NCBI GenBank assembly: GCA_037349105.1
Contig: JAYJMM010000019.1
Span: 1,547,501 to 1,611,500, forward strand
Direction: 5' to 3'
Length of the DNA: 64,000 nucleotides
Source: Limnomonas spitsbergensis
Lineage: Eukaryota > Chlorophyta > Chlorophyceae > Chlamydomonadales
A program made the position numbers and the translations under genes. A model generated the notes under the pieces. The model worked only from the letters and a program-made list of their open reading frames with translations, was not told the origin of the DNA and did not search any database. The first letter of the stretch is position 1, and the number at the start of each line of letters is the position of its first letter. Positions 29,573 through 40,612 of this stretch are shown piece after piece.

Positions 29573-31205
29573 ATCACCCGCCCTGCTGCTACTGCCCTGC
29601 ACTAATACATGAGCACATGGAAGATCACCCGCCCTGCTGCTACTGCCCTGCCCTGATACATGAGCACATGGAAGATCACCCGCCCTGCTGCTACTGCCCT
29701 GCCCTGATACATGAGCCCATGGAAGATCACCCGCCCTGCTGCTACTGCCCTGCACTAATACATAAGCCCATGGAAGATCACCCGCCCTGCTGCTACTGCC
29801 CTGCACTAATACATGAGCCCATGGAAGATCACCCGCCCTGCTGCTACTGCCCTGCACTAATACATGAGCACATGGAAGATCACCCGCCCTGCTGCTACTG
29901 CCCTGCACTAATACATGAGCACATGGAAGATCACCCGCCCTGCTGCTACTGCCCTGCACTAATACATGAGCACATGGAAGATCACCCGCCCTGCTGCTAC
30001 TTCCCTGCCCTGATACATGAGCCCATGGAAGATCACCCGCCCTGCTGCTACTGCCCTGCACTAATACATGAGCACATGGAAGATCACCCGCCCTGCTGCT
30101 ACTGCCCTGCACTAATACATGAGCACATGGAAGATCACCCGCCCTGCTGCTACTGCCCTGCCCTGATACATGAGCCCATGGAAGATCACCCGCCCTGCTG
30201 CTACTGCCCTGCACTAATACATGAGCCCATGGAAGATCACCCGCCCTGCTGCTACTGCCCTGCACTAATACATGAGCCCATGGAAGATCACCCGCCCTGC
30301 TGCTACTGCCCTGCACTAATACATGAGCCCATGGAAGATCACCCGCCCTGCTGCTACTGCCCTGCCCTGATACATGAGCCCATGGAAGATCACCCGCCCT
30401 GCTGCTACTGCCCTGCACTAATACATGAGCCCATGGAAGATCACCCGCCCTGCTGCTACTGCCCTGCACTAATACATGAGCCCATGGAAGATCACCCGCC
30501 CTGCTGCTACTGCCCTGCACTAATACATGAGCCCATGGAAGATCACCCGCCCTGCTGCTACTGCCCTGCCCTGATACATAAGCCCATGGAAGATCACCCG
30601 CCCTGCTGCTACTGCCCTGCACTAATACATAAGCCCATGGAAGATCACCCGCCCTGCTGCTACTGCCCTGCCCTGATACATGAGCCCATGGAAGATCACC
30701 CGCCCTGCTGCTACTGCCCTGCACTAATACATGAGCCCATGGAAGATCACCCGCCCTGCTGCTACTGCCCTACACTAATACATAAGCCCATGGAAGATCA
30801 CCCGCCCTGCTGCTACTGCCCTGCACTAATACATAAGCCCATGGAAGATCACCCGCCCTGCTGCTACTGCCCTGCACTAATACATGAGCCCATGGAAGAT
30901 CACCCGCCCTGCTGCTACTGCCCTGCACTAATACATAAGCCCATGGAAGATCACCCGCTCTGCTGCTACTGCCCTGCACTAATACATAAGCCCATGGAAG
31001 ATCACCCGCTCTGCTGCTACTGCCCTGCACTAATACATGAGCCCATGGAAGATCACCCGCCCTGCTGCTACTGCCCTGCCCTGATACATGAGCCCATGGA
31101 AGATCACCCGCCCTGCTGCTACTGCCCTGCCCTGATACATGAGCCCATGGAAGATCACCCGCCCTGCTGCTACTGCCCTGCACTAATACATGGGCACATG
31201 GAAGG
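29573..31205 (+). repeat. 51-bp minisatellite, 32 copies (unit 1)
   Basis: Unit ATCACCCGCCCTGCTGCTAC... through CATGAGC/CCATGGAAG, period exactly 51. Because 51 is a multiple of three and the units lack stops, long ORFs appear on both strands (17-residue repeats on each). They are not evidence of a protein. On the minus strand each unit contains AGCAGCAGGGCGGGTGATC, which resembles the exon end plus donor at 48629 (CAGCAGCCGGGCAG|GTGAGAGG). Confidence 0.95.
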
Positions 31206-31691
31206 CTTGCTTCGCATCCATTTATCGCCTCTCACCAGCCAGGCCGCTGCTGCTTCTGGCTCTGATGCATTAGCTACTGCTGCTGCACAGACCCGCCGAT
31301 ATAAACTGTTCGTACTTCTTCTCCCATGCCCCCCTCGCCCCCTCTCACTTGCCAGGCTGCTGCTGCATTAGCCCACCCTAAGGATAGTCTATACTGTTGC
31401 CCCCTAACCACCTCTCACTGGCCAGACTGCTCCTGCCCCCCTGGCCACCTCTCACCTGCCCGGCTGCTGCTGTTACCCTGGCCCGTCCCATACTATTGCC
31501 CTCCACGCCACAACTCACTTGCCAGACTGCTGCTGCAGCGGAATCTGATTCACATGCTGCTGCTGCTGCGTGGGCCCGCCTACAAATGCTTCCTGTGCTC
31601 CTACCCCCTCGCCACCTCTCACCGGCCCAGCTGCTGCGCTAGCCCACCCTACAGGATTGTCCATACTCCTGCCCCCCTCGCCACCTTTCAC
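31206..31691 (-). repeat. Degenerate donor-site repeats (unit 1)
   Basis: On the minus strand, motifs of the type (CAGCAGC)C.GGC.(A/G)GTGAGAGG(T/C)G recur near 31225, 31345, 31415, 31450, 31520 and 31620, downstream of the duplicated exon whose true edge is CAGCCGGGCAG|GTGA. They look like diverged copies of the exon edge with its 5' splice site. Confidence 0.6.
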
Positions 31692-31977
31692 CTGCCCGGC
31701 TGCTGCTGTTGCGGACTCTGGTGCATCTGCTGCTGCATCTGCTGCTGCGGCGGACTCTGATGCATCTGCTGCTGCGGCGGCGGACTCTGATGCATTTGCT
31801 GCCCGTGCTGTGGGCTCTGATGCTGCTGCATCGGCCTGCCCCCGTACGCCTGTCCGTACTGCTGGCCCCCGTAGCCCGCTCCCGCTCCGTACGCTCCGTA
31901 ACCGCCCGACATCATCATACCAGGAAAGGCTCCATAAGGCATGCTGTATCCGTAAGGTCCGACGGGCATGTTGAAAC
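31692..31977 (-). pseudogene. Duplicate of RNA-binding-protein exon h (unit 1)
   Basis: Near-identical to 48629-48914: NMPVGPYGYSMPYGAFPGMM, then GYG and Gln/Ser/Pro-rich QQMHQSPP repeats. It lacks the RRM exons upstream, which occur only beyond unit 2, so it can be used only if transcription continues through unit 2. Its donor reads GTGAAAGG where unit 2 reads GTGAGAGG. Confidence 0.7.
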
Positions 31978-31993
31978 CTGCATCAGCGAAATC

Positions 31994-32120
31994 AGTATAT
32001 CAGCATCAGCAGTACGATATCAGCATCAGCAGTATGGTATCAGCATCAGCAGTATGGTATCAGCATCAGCAGTACGGTATCAGCATCAGCAGTACGGTAT
32101 CAGCATCAGCAGTACGGTAT
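31994..32120 (+). repeat. 20-bp repeats CATCAGCAGTACGGTAT (unit 1)
   Basis: Six to seven units of ATCAGCAGTACGGTATCAGC type, just upstream (minus-strand sense) of the exon h acceptor. They are followed at about 32120-32160 by a second copy of the acceptor and exon start (minus strand GCAG|GCCTCAACATGCCTGTC). Confidence 0.75.
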
Positions 32121-32806
32121 CCGTAAGGTCCGACAGGCATGTTGAGGCCTGCACCAGCAAAATCAGCAGCAGCAGTGTATCAGCATCAGCAGTGTGTTAA
32201 ATCATCAGCAGGAAAGAAAACCAGCTCGACAGTGACATCGGCAGTAGCAAATATATCAGCAGCAGCAGCAGCAGTAACATCAGCAGCAGCAACAGTGAGA
32301 TCAGAAAAAACATTATATCAGCATCAGCAGTACGGTACCATCTGCAGCAAAAAAATCAACTTGACAGTGACATCGGCAGCATGAGTAACATCAGCAGCAG
32401 CAACAGTGAGATCGACAGCAGCAGTAATACCAACAGCAGCAGCAGCATCTAAAAATTAAGCAGCAGTAGCAGTGATGGCGATGTCAGCAGTAGCAGCTGA
32501 AGCAAAAGCAGCCACATCATCTGAAAATCAGCATCAGCTGTAGAAAAATCATTTTTGGCAGCAACAACAACAGTGGAGGCAGCAAAATCAGAAGAAGCGG
32601 CAGAAATAGCAGGAAAAAAGGAGCAAAACCAGGAAACGGGAGCAAAAACCAGAAGAAGCAGCAGCAAAATCAGGACACCAGCGGCAAATCAGAGAAAGCA
32701 GCAGCAAAAATATCGGCAGAATCATCATCACCATGCTGCTGGCTTAACAACTACAGAGCAAGCCAGGTTGCACGAACTCCCACTTTGCGCAAGGGGCGTT
32801 AACAGA

Positions 32807-32950
32807 AGCACCCAGATTCATGCAAGCACCCAGATTCATGCAAGCACCCAGATTCATGCAAGCACCCAGATTCATGCAAGCACCCAGATTCATGCAAGCA
32901 CCCAGATTCATGCAAGCACCCAGATTCATGCAAGCACCCAGATTCATGCA
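32807..32950 (+). repeat. 18-bp minisatellite, eight copies (unit 1)
   Basis: AGCACCCAGATTCATGCA repeated eight times without variation. The unit 2 array has five copies (49765-49854). Confidence 0.95.
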
Positions 32951-33309
32951 AGCATATTGTTGTATTTTGCTTTTGCTACTGCTGCAACTGAATTTGCACA
33001 GGCCCCCACCCTTCCCAGTGGGGGCCTGATTTATTCTGTGGGTTTCGTTGCTGCTGCTTGCTTTGCCTTAGCAGTGGGGGGCAGGTTGTCACGGCTTCGA
33101 TCTAGCACAAATCAATGACAGCAGAAGCAAGGTTCAAGGTCTTGTTTTTTCTAGGCCTCCGCATATCGCCCAATACGGTACGCCCTGGCAGCGGCAAAAC
33201 ATTGAATGCCCTCCCCTTCTTCAATCTTTGCATCGCTCGTGCTTCACCAGTACTAAAACAGCAGCAATGTTGATGACGTTCACTACATATCTCCTTAAGA
33301 TGGCCGCAG

Positions 33310-33400
33310 GGCAGCCACCACTAGGCCGATGAGGACCAAACCTTAGCCCGCATACAGCCAGTGGCCCAAGCATCAGGGCCCGCTTCACAGCCATAAAGCT
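33310..33400 (-). repeat. Dispersed repeat R1 copy (unit 1)
   Basis: Reverse strand carries GGGCCCTGATGCTTGGGCC and GGTTTGGTCCTCATCGGCC, matching the R1 core. Duplicated near 50200-50300. Confidence 0.45.
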
Positions 33401-33907
33401 GCGAAAGACTGGCGGATGTCTCTGTTTAACTCTCGAAGGGCTTCAGCTAAAATTCAGCCATGCCTCGGTCTGCTGACAGCGAGGCCCGTTGCACCACCGC
33501 TAGGCGCTGCCTGTAGGCTGGTGAAGGTTAGGTCCCGACGGGCACGGAGGACCTCTAACACAAACCCAAAGGGGTGCCCAGGTGAGTGCTAATAAAATGA
33601 CGTTGCCAAGGACGTCCTAGAGGGCAGCCTTCCGCACGCCCCCAGATGGTGAGCACTGCGCCAACACTGCTGCTAAAAATAAATGACATTCGTCAAATTG
33701 CTGCTGGAAAATATACCGGTAGTTGTTAGATTTGTTTTGCTTGAAGCTTAGTTAATTGCTGCTGAAATCAACTGATGTCAAATTTTAATAAATCAACTGC
33801 AGGTAAAACCAAATGTTCTTCAAATTGAAACGATCGCCACAAATAAAAGTCAAGGGTTCAAGCTCAAGGGTTCAGCGCGTCGCAGAGGCAGGGACGCTTT
33901 GGCTCAC

Positions 33908-34253
33908 CGTATGCTCCCATGCCTCCCATGGCTCCGTAACCAGCTTGCGCCTGCCCCCCCGCTCCGTAACCGCCGACGCCTGCCTCAAACACGCCGCCGC
34001 CCCGCCCGCGCCCGCTCCCCGCGCCGCCGCCCCGACCGCCTCCTTGCCAGCCCGGGCTGACGCAGCCTCCCTGCATCTGCATCTGCATGTGCATCGGCAT
34101 GTGCTGCATATGCTGGGGCGCCCCTCTGGCAGGCCCTGGGTACTGCCCGTACTGCTGCTTCCCGTACTGCTGGCCTTCGTACTGCTGTGGCTGCTGTGCC
34201 TGGTACGGCGACGTAGGGCCTGACCCTTTGGGAGTGGCACACTTCACCTCCAC
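33908..34253 (-). pseudogene. Duplicate of RNA-binding-protein exon g (unit 1)
   Basis: Same 346-base exon as 50812-51157: VEVKCATPKGSGPTSPY, Gln/Tyr-rich, MQMQMQ and Gly-rich GGGRGGGAGSGRGRGGG segments, with the same CACAG acceptor and ACG|GTGAGC donor. The upstream RRM exon that it must join is absent from unit 1. Confidence 0.75.
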
Positions 34254-35667
34254 CTGTGCGGACAGGCAGGGATGCGGGCAGGGCTATTTTGAACCCAAGG
34301 GAACAAGGAAGGAGAGGGGCAGGGGCCAGCGGGAACGGTCGAAGGGGTTCAGAGAGGTGCACCATAGGGTGGCGCGCGTTACTACGACATGTTAGGAGGT
34401 GGAGGGAGGGCCAGACGCAAGAGACCACATCAGGGGATAACAGGAGGGCCATGAAGAAGATGAGGGCCAAGTTGCAGGCTGGCCGACAACGAAGCCTACC
34501 TTCCTCCCAATGGGCGGTGGGCTCTGGGATCCTTGGAGCTTCAGCAACTTAGCTGCGGCGGTGTATGTAGGATGTTGTCCCTGCCCTACTGCCCAAGTAG
34601 CTACCCACATCGAGAAGAGCGCTGGCTGTCCTAAACAGCAAGGCATAACCCCAAGCTGTGGACCTTGAATCCCTCATGTATGTGGAATTGAGCTGAAGCA
34701 CCCTAAATAAACAGTGTTGAACAGTGACCAGGCAGCTTTAAGTGGAGCTGACCATATGAGGGTTCCATCCTTATGCTGTTGGCTGGGCATGTGTCATTGA
34801 CTGGCCGCATGGTGTTAGCTGTTGGACATGTCGTCCAGGTGTACTGGATGCTGCAGGCTAAGTTGGCTGGCGTAGCTAATAGAACCGTGGCGGATCCCGC
34901 TTCTGCGACTTTAAAGAGTATATGGTATGCGGGGTCTAGGCTGTAGCATTCCAGCATATGGCCAGTCGATGGCAGACGGAAGGCCTCACTTTGATAGATC
35001 GTTTTCTTGAGGATTTTTTTCTTTGCCCTTTGCGCGCCTCTCTGTCTTTTCTAGCCTTTACTTCCTTTCCTTTTCCTCCCAACCAGACAGGACGTCAGAG
35101 AGTCTGCAGGCAGGGGTGGGAGGCCCTGGTTTTGTGCCACTTGTAGCGAGGGGGAGGGGGGGCAAAAGAAAAAGCCAGGGACCCCATCCCCTAAAAATAA
35201 AAACGAGCACCCAAGCTTACCATCCACCCACGTGAACCAGAACCCATTGGAATTCAAATATCTCAGTCAAAATATAAAATTACTGGCCATGCAAGGGGTA
35301 TTTTTATCACCTTGTCGAGGCGCTTCTACTGGTATATTTCGTTCTGTCCTCCCAACCCTTTAGTTAGTCGCCCACGCGGCCGAGCTTTTTTTGAGCAGAG
35401 TCCCGAGGTGGAACGTCATTGACTGACATATTTCAATTCGTCAGGTGATCACAATGCATGCCAACAGTCAATTGTGGTACTGGGCTCAGCCAGGCTATTG
35501 AGTACCGACGAATGCTCGCTAGCGAACACATTTCATGTCAACAGTCAATTTGGGTCCTGAGCCCAGCCAGGCTATTGACTACTGCTCGCTAGCGATCACA
35601 TGTTTCCAGAAGGCAGATGGCCTGGATGGCGGTGGCAATGCGCTGGCATCAGCCTTCATCTTAACGT

Positions 35668-35717
35668 TGTCACGAGGTACCAGTGACCTTGAAGTATCAC
35701 TGCGCACAGCAGTCACT
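35668..35717 (-). repeat. Element 2 terminal block A'
   Basis: 50 bp, identical to 36008-36057 as read. Forms the right end of the element in its own orientation. Confidence 0.9.
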
Positions 35718-36005
35718 TACTTAGTGATGTGGTCTTAAGAGCGAAAGGATCAGTGTAGAGTTAACTAGAGATCTCCTTCCAGTGTAGTTTCCTGGCCTTG
35801 ATAAGGGGCCAAAATATCGCAGGCAGACAATTAGTCCCAGAACAGATTAAAACGGGGTGATTCAACTTCGTGTATACTTGAGTAAGAAGAGAAGAATGCC
35901 TGGAACGAGCCAGGCATTCTCGAAGTACCACAAAACATAATGGATCCGAAACCAAAAAGAAAGTACAAGCCACCCCTGCGTGCGGTGCACCCATACGTCG
36001 TGACA
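35718..36005 (-). repeat. Element 2 right repeat L'
   Basis: 288 bp, matching 42791-43078 with about one substitution (CCAAAATATCG versus CCGAAATATCG). Confidence 0.9.
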
Positions 36006-36007
36006 GC

Positions 36008-36057
36008 TGTCACGAGGTACCAGTGACCTTGAAGTATCACTGCGCACAGCAGTCACT
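36008..36057 (-). repeat. Element 2 internal block A
   Basis: 50 bp joined to L' through GC. The junction TCGTGACAGCTGTCACGA is an 18-bp perfect palindrome formed by the two element termini facing each other. Confidence 0.9.
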
Positions 36058-36066
36058 CCCCCCCCA
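36056..36066 (-). promoter_or_regulatory. Element 2 polypurine tract
   Basis: On the minus strand a run of G followed by AG directly precedes TGACTGCTG, the start of block A, as in element 1. Confidence 0.65.
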
Positions 36067-36727
36067 GTCCGAAATTCAGAAGGCGGAGCAATTATTAATA
36101 GAGGACTGTAAAAAGACCCTCTTAATCCTTGAGGTGGGCACAGCCATGCGAGATTACGGCTGATGTTTTGACATATCATGCACGTCAAAATGCCTCTGTG
36201 CCCTCCACTCTAGCACCTCAAGGATTCTTACACGGATAAGCCGTGAGTGGACCAATTACAGGATGAAAACCCTCGTGGGGAAACCTTGTAAGGTCTTGAG
36301 ACAATCTACGATGATCCTCTGCGATGATCCTCTCTGTCATGGCTCCAAGACTCCATGCTCCACGACGCGTCCTTTATTGGCAGGCCTACCTACCCTGACA
36401 CTCCCCATTTCCCTCCGCATTATGCGCCCGTAACACTCACCTCAGAACTACGCATTATGCGTCCCAAACCTCAATCTGCACATACGCATACCAACCCCCA
36501 AATCTCCTTTTGCACACCTCGCTTTATGCGCCCCAATTACAAGCCCTGCCAGCGTAATCACGCCCCAACCCAATCTCCTCACATCCCCTCTGCTACGCAG
36601 ATTTCTCACGCATACCTTTTCCCTAACCACGTTTTGCACTCAACACCCTACCCCTACTCTTTGAGACACTACTTAACGGACTCTCACTACTTAACGCAGC
36701 ATGCGACCCATAACCTCCCGCTAAAAA

Positions 36728-37646
36728 CTAAGATCCACACTCGTCAACCCTACCAGACCCACTGGCCGTCCCACTAACCACTGTAGCGTCTGCTGCTCTG
36801 ATGGCTAGCCTGCCCTGCAATAGCAGCTGCCATAGCCACTCAAACCGCGCTGGTGCGCACTCCAAAAACCCTCTCTCTACCAAACAACAAACTACATGCG
36901 GAACCGCTGGCACAGCCACTGCGCACACTATGTCAGCCAGTGCTGGTGATGGGTTGACAATGATGACGTGCATGCCGTGAGCTTGCCCAGGAACCGATAC
37001 GATGTCAGTTGCATCGGGTTCAGGTAGTAGTCCGCCACTCCCGCGGCCCATCCGTAATTGGTGATCACACCTGGCCAGTGGTCCTCATACATGGCAGGGG
37101 AAACACCAGGCTCAGCGCACATAGGGTTACGTTACACAGGGTTTTGCATTCTCCTGTGGTTATTCCCAATGTATTAGCAGGGTGGCCCCCCCTGACATGT
37201 GCTAAGTGTGCCAGTTCCACTTGAGCAGCTGCGGTCCTTCCCGGCCATACCCCTGACATCAGCCAAGTCATACCATCCAGCACGCTCTCCATGGTGGTCC
37301 AGTCCAGAAGCATCGTCGGAACCAGGCGCTCACAAATGACAGTGGCATGTGCCTCTAGCCGTAGCGGAAATCTGCTTACCCGGATTAGCCGGCCACTTGG
37401 GCTGGTCAGAGGTGGGGACGGTGTCAGTCGTAGACCGTCCGCTGTCTGCGTTGGTCGTTGAATTGGCGGCACTGCCGTCACCAATGCGGGTGACGGTGGC
37501 TGGCCGCTCGTCATGGGTGTAACCCGCCGAGTAGTCCTGCCATTGGTGATTGGCGGACGGACATCAAGTGTCGTTGGAACCGCTGGTGGCTTTGGAGCAG
37601 CCGGTGGCTTTGGAACAGCTGGTGACTGTGGCGCCTTCATGGTCAC
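36728..37646 (-). pseudogene. Remnant of the Pol C-terminal domain in element 2
   Basis: Two broken frames align by eye with the last 250 residues of element 1 Pol. 37065-37646 contains RLIRVSRFPLRLEAH and LMSGVWPGR (element 1: ASVRIRVPNKRFESH and LMPGVWRER). 36728-37051 contains HGMHVIIVNPSPALADI and CCLVERGFLECAPARFEWL (element 1: HGLHVLITNPPDEYADI and CCLVTQDFLKCHPARFEWL). The conserved NPP has become NPS. Retention of only this domain and Gag, with RT, methyltransferase and integrase missing, is notable. Confidence 0.7.
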
Positions 37647-37979
37647 AAGCTTCAGCGTGACTCGCTTTGCCTGGGCTCCTCAGCCATATCCATCTTCGAA
37701 CACCAGGCCTTGACCTGCTGGCCAAGGGCCCCTGGTGCGCTGTAAGCCCATGATTGCTCAGCGGCAAAGTCGTCCTTCAAGGAAACACTGCCACCCACTT
37801 GGAGTAGCACTCGATCGCTTTCGACACGAGATCTGCGGGGAAGGGATGAACCGGGGACATAGCTTGAGTCAAGACTCATAAGATTATTTAAACATGAGCC
37901 ATGTGGACACAGCCTGAGACAAGCAGCCTTCCCCCCCCCCAGCCTGGGGCGGGGATCTACAACACGGAACATCTATAAC

Positions 37980-39210
37980 CCTTGAGATCTGCAAGTCAAG
38001 ATAAGCATCACAGCAGATCTGCAAGGCAAGATCGGTATCACTACAGATCTACTATCAGGAGCTGCAAGTCAAGTCCCTCAGGTCAAGATCTGCATCGTTG
38101 CAGATCTGCAAGTCACGACCTGCAAGCCAGAATATAATTTATAGACAATGTCAAGATCTGCACCACAACAGATTTGCAGTTTACTGGCGAAGTGAAGATC
38201 TGCAATACAGCAGATCGGCAATGCATTATCTGCAAGTCAGGATCTGAATCACTGCAAATCTACTTATCTGGATCTGCAAGTCATAACATGCGGGTCAAGA
38301 TCTGCATCATTAAAGATCTGCAAGGCAAGATCTGTATCACTACAGATCTACTATCAGGAGCTGCAAGTCAAGTCCCTCAGGTCAAGATCTGCATCGTTGC
38401 AGATCTGTTAGTCAAGATCTGCAAGTCAGAATTTAAGTTACTGGCAATGTCAAGATCTGCACCACAACAGATTTGCAGTTTACCGGCGAAGTCAAGATCT
38501 GCAACACAGCAGATTGGCAATACAACAGATCGGCAATGCATGATCTGCAAGTCAGGATCTGAATCACTGCAAATCTACTTATCTGGATCTGCAAGTCATA
38601 ACATGCGGGTCAACATCTGCATCATTTAAGATCTGCAAGTCAGAAAATCCAGCACAAGCAAACAGCAAGGCTGCGATATACAGCACTCAAGATCCACATC
38701 ACTCGAGACCTGCAGATCAAGATCTGTACTGAGGATCTACATCGCTCAAGATCTGTAGGTCAAGATCTGCAACACTGGGCATCTGTTACGCCAGATCTGC
38801 AACATGCAATCAGGATATGCAAATCAGGTCTGGAAGCGCTCACGGCATGCGTGTGAAGATACGAACAATTAAATCAGGGGAGACTCGGAACTCTTGGTGA
38901 GCATGCGAGCAGAACTCAGGGGACCTTGCCAATACCGATCATGATGCAGCGACCAGTAGACAGCGCCACACGACGTTGCGCCGGCGCTGATAACCTTGTC
39001 TCCTCAGGACCTACAGGTCAAGATCTGCATCATTGAAGACATGTAAGTAAAATGCAGCATAAAAGAACAGCAAAGCTGAGATCTACAGCATTCGAGATCT
39101 TCATCACTAGAGATCGGCGAGATCTGCACTGAAGATCTACGTCACTCAAGATCAGCAGGTCAAGATCTGCCATACTGAACAGCTGGAATGCCAGATCTGC
39201 AACATGCAAT
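37980..39210 (-). repeat. AGATCTGCAAGTCA satellite block in element 2
   Basis: Many degenerate units of AGATCTGCA(AG)TCA type rich in AGATCT sites, with higher-order copies (about 38011-38137 resembles 38320-38440). Confidence 0.8.
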
Positions 39211-39412
39211 CAGGATATGCAAGTCAGATTCGGCAGCTCGCAAGGTGTGCGTGTGAAGGTACGGACAATTAATCAGGAGAGCCTCGGAATTATTGGTGAG
39301 CATGCGAGCAGAACTCAGGTGGCTAGTGGCTACGCCAATACCGATCATGGTGAACGACCAATAGTCAGCGCCACACGCCGTTGCGCCGGCGCTGATAACC
39401 TTGTCTCCTCAG
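38813..39412 (-). repeat. Pair of about 200-bp direct repeats in element 2
   Basis: 38813-39007 and 39209-39412 share AATCAGGATATGCAA, GTGAGCATGCGAGCAGAACT and TTGCGCCGGCGCTGATAACC. They diverge mainly by short indels. Confidence 0.75.
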
Positions 39413-39579
39413 TTGACCGTGACGACCATGATGGCACCAGCCCCCGTAGCCGCCACGTCCGTTGTGCAAGATCCCGAACCAACAGTAGGTCCGCTGATCA
39501 GTTGGCTCTGTGCATGGGAGCAACACGTTTTTTTTAATTCATTTTTTTCTTCCAGAATAAAATGCAAGTAGACAAGAAA

Positions 39580-40612
39580 TCAGGACAGACCAACTGTCCC
39601 CCCCCAACCTGAGCCAAGCACATCGTTGGAGAGGGTTGCAAGCAATAAGGGCAAGCCGGATTTCCTGGAAATAAAATAAAAGCTACACTCCGTATCGCAT
39701 GTGCAAACAGTCGGGCACATGCTGAGAGGTGTGTATAGCGGTGGGACTGGCGCGTGACTAGGCGCATGCTGACAGGTGTACCGCAGGTGTGTACCAGAAA
39801 TATGATATGACAGAACACCGAGCAAGCACCGACACGTGAGAACTGTGAACAACAAGGTTGCACCACAAGTGTTAAGTGGCAGGTGATCTAGATGGTTGCA
39901 CTGCAAGACAGGTGTGTGCTCCCGCATAGGATGGGTAGGAGAGCAAAATATCGGGGAAATCTTTTCAAGAACTAGGTTTGACATGTGGCACCCACCACTG
40001 AAGTCCTTTCCAATGGATTGATCATGAGCCACGCTTGGGGCCGGGAACCTGCAGAACCCACATACCTCAAGTTGGCAGTGAACTTGCTTAAACCATAGAA
40101 AGCATCGGCCTTCCATATTACCAGAGGTGTGGCTTGCGTCAATCACCCGCGGCCAGGACGTCTTGCCCCGCATGGGGAAGGGGAGATCATGCCTTGAAGG
40201 GGGCACAAGGCACACATCTGTGACGCTGGTTGCTCTTGATTTTCTTGCTCAGACTGCCATGTCCATCATGTTGGTCGAGGGCACCCTGGCTCTGGGCAAG
40301 AAAAGGTACAAGCTCATGGTCGTGGTCAGTCAGCATGGCCAGGGCAGAGCATGGGATTATCTGGCCACGCTCACTTGCGGCCTGGCCTGTGTCAGCCCAC
40401 ATCTGCCGAATCTCCCATTCCCCACTCACGTGTGTGGTGAACAGCGCGAAGCGGGATGCATCAGGCTCAACCTGATCTGCCAACTCACATGGTCGGTGAT
40501 AGTCCTCACAGAGGGGGTTTTGCCATTCAAACCACAGCTCACCTGTCTGAGAACTTGTGGGCCCCCCCCCCCATAGTTGTGATTGACACCTCACCTTCGG
40601 TGCACAAGCCAC
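39580..40612 (-). CDS. Unassigned open stretches in element 2
   Basis: Two overlapping minus-strand stretches lie downstream of Gag. 40187-40612 includes ASRFALFTTHVSGEWEIRQM and looks protein-like. 39580-40215 is Cys/His-rich in places (CQLEVCGFCRFPAPS). Neither resembles RT, integrase or protease. They could be a degraded Pol segment, a captured host fragment or chance ORFs. Confidence 0.25.

Larger units (their letters stand above)
25018..34450 (+). repeat. Tandem duplication, unit 1
   Basis: A 9.4-kb segment beginning at ATGAAGAAGATGAGG in the MYND gene's last exon and ending GGGATAACAGGAGGGCC. It recurs from 34451 onward in the same orientation with low divergence. It contains the last 33 codons of the MYND gene, intergenic repeats, and copies of the last two known exons of the RNA-binding-protein gene (33908-34253 and 31692-31977, minus strand), but not its RRM exons. 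Confidence 0.9.

Noticed and set aside
29573..31205. CRISPR-like array
   Set aside because: Units are contiguous without unique spacers and the genome is eukaryotic.
29515..31371. Long plus-strand ORF of 618 codons and minus-strand ORF of 391 codons
   Set aside because: Both are the 51-bp repeat read in frame. The period is a multiple of three and the unit has no stops on either strand, so openness is automatic.
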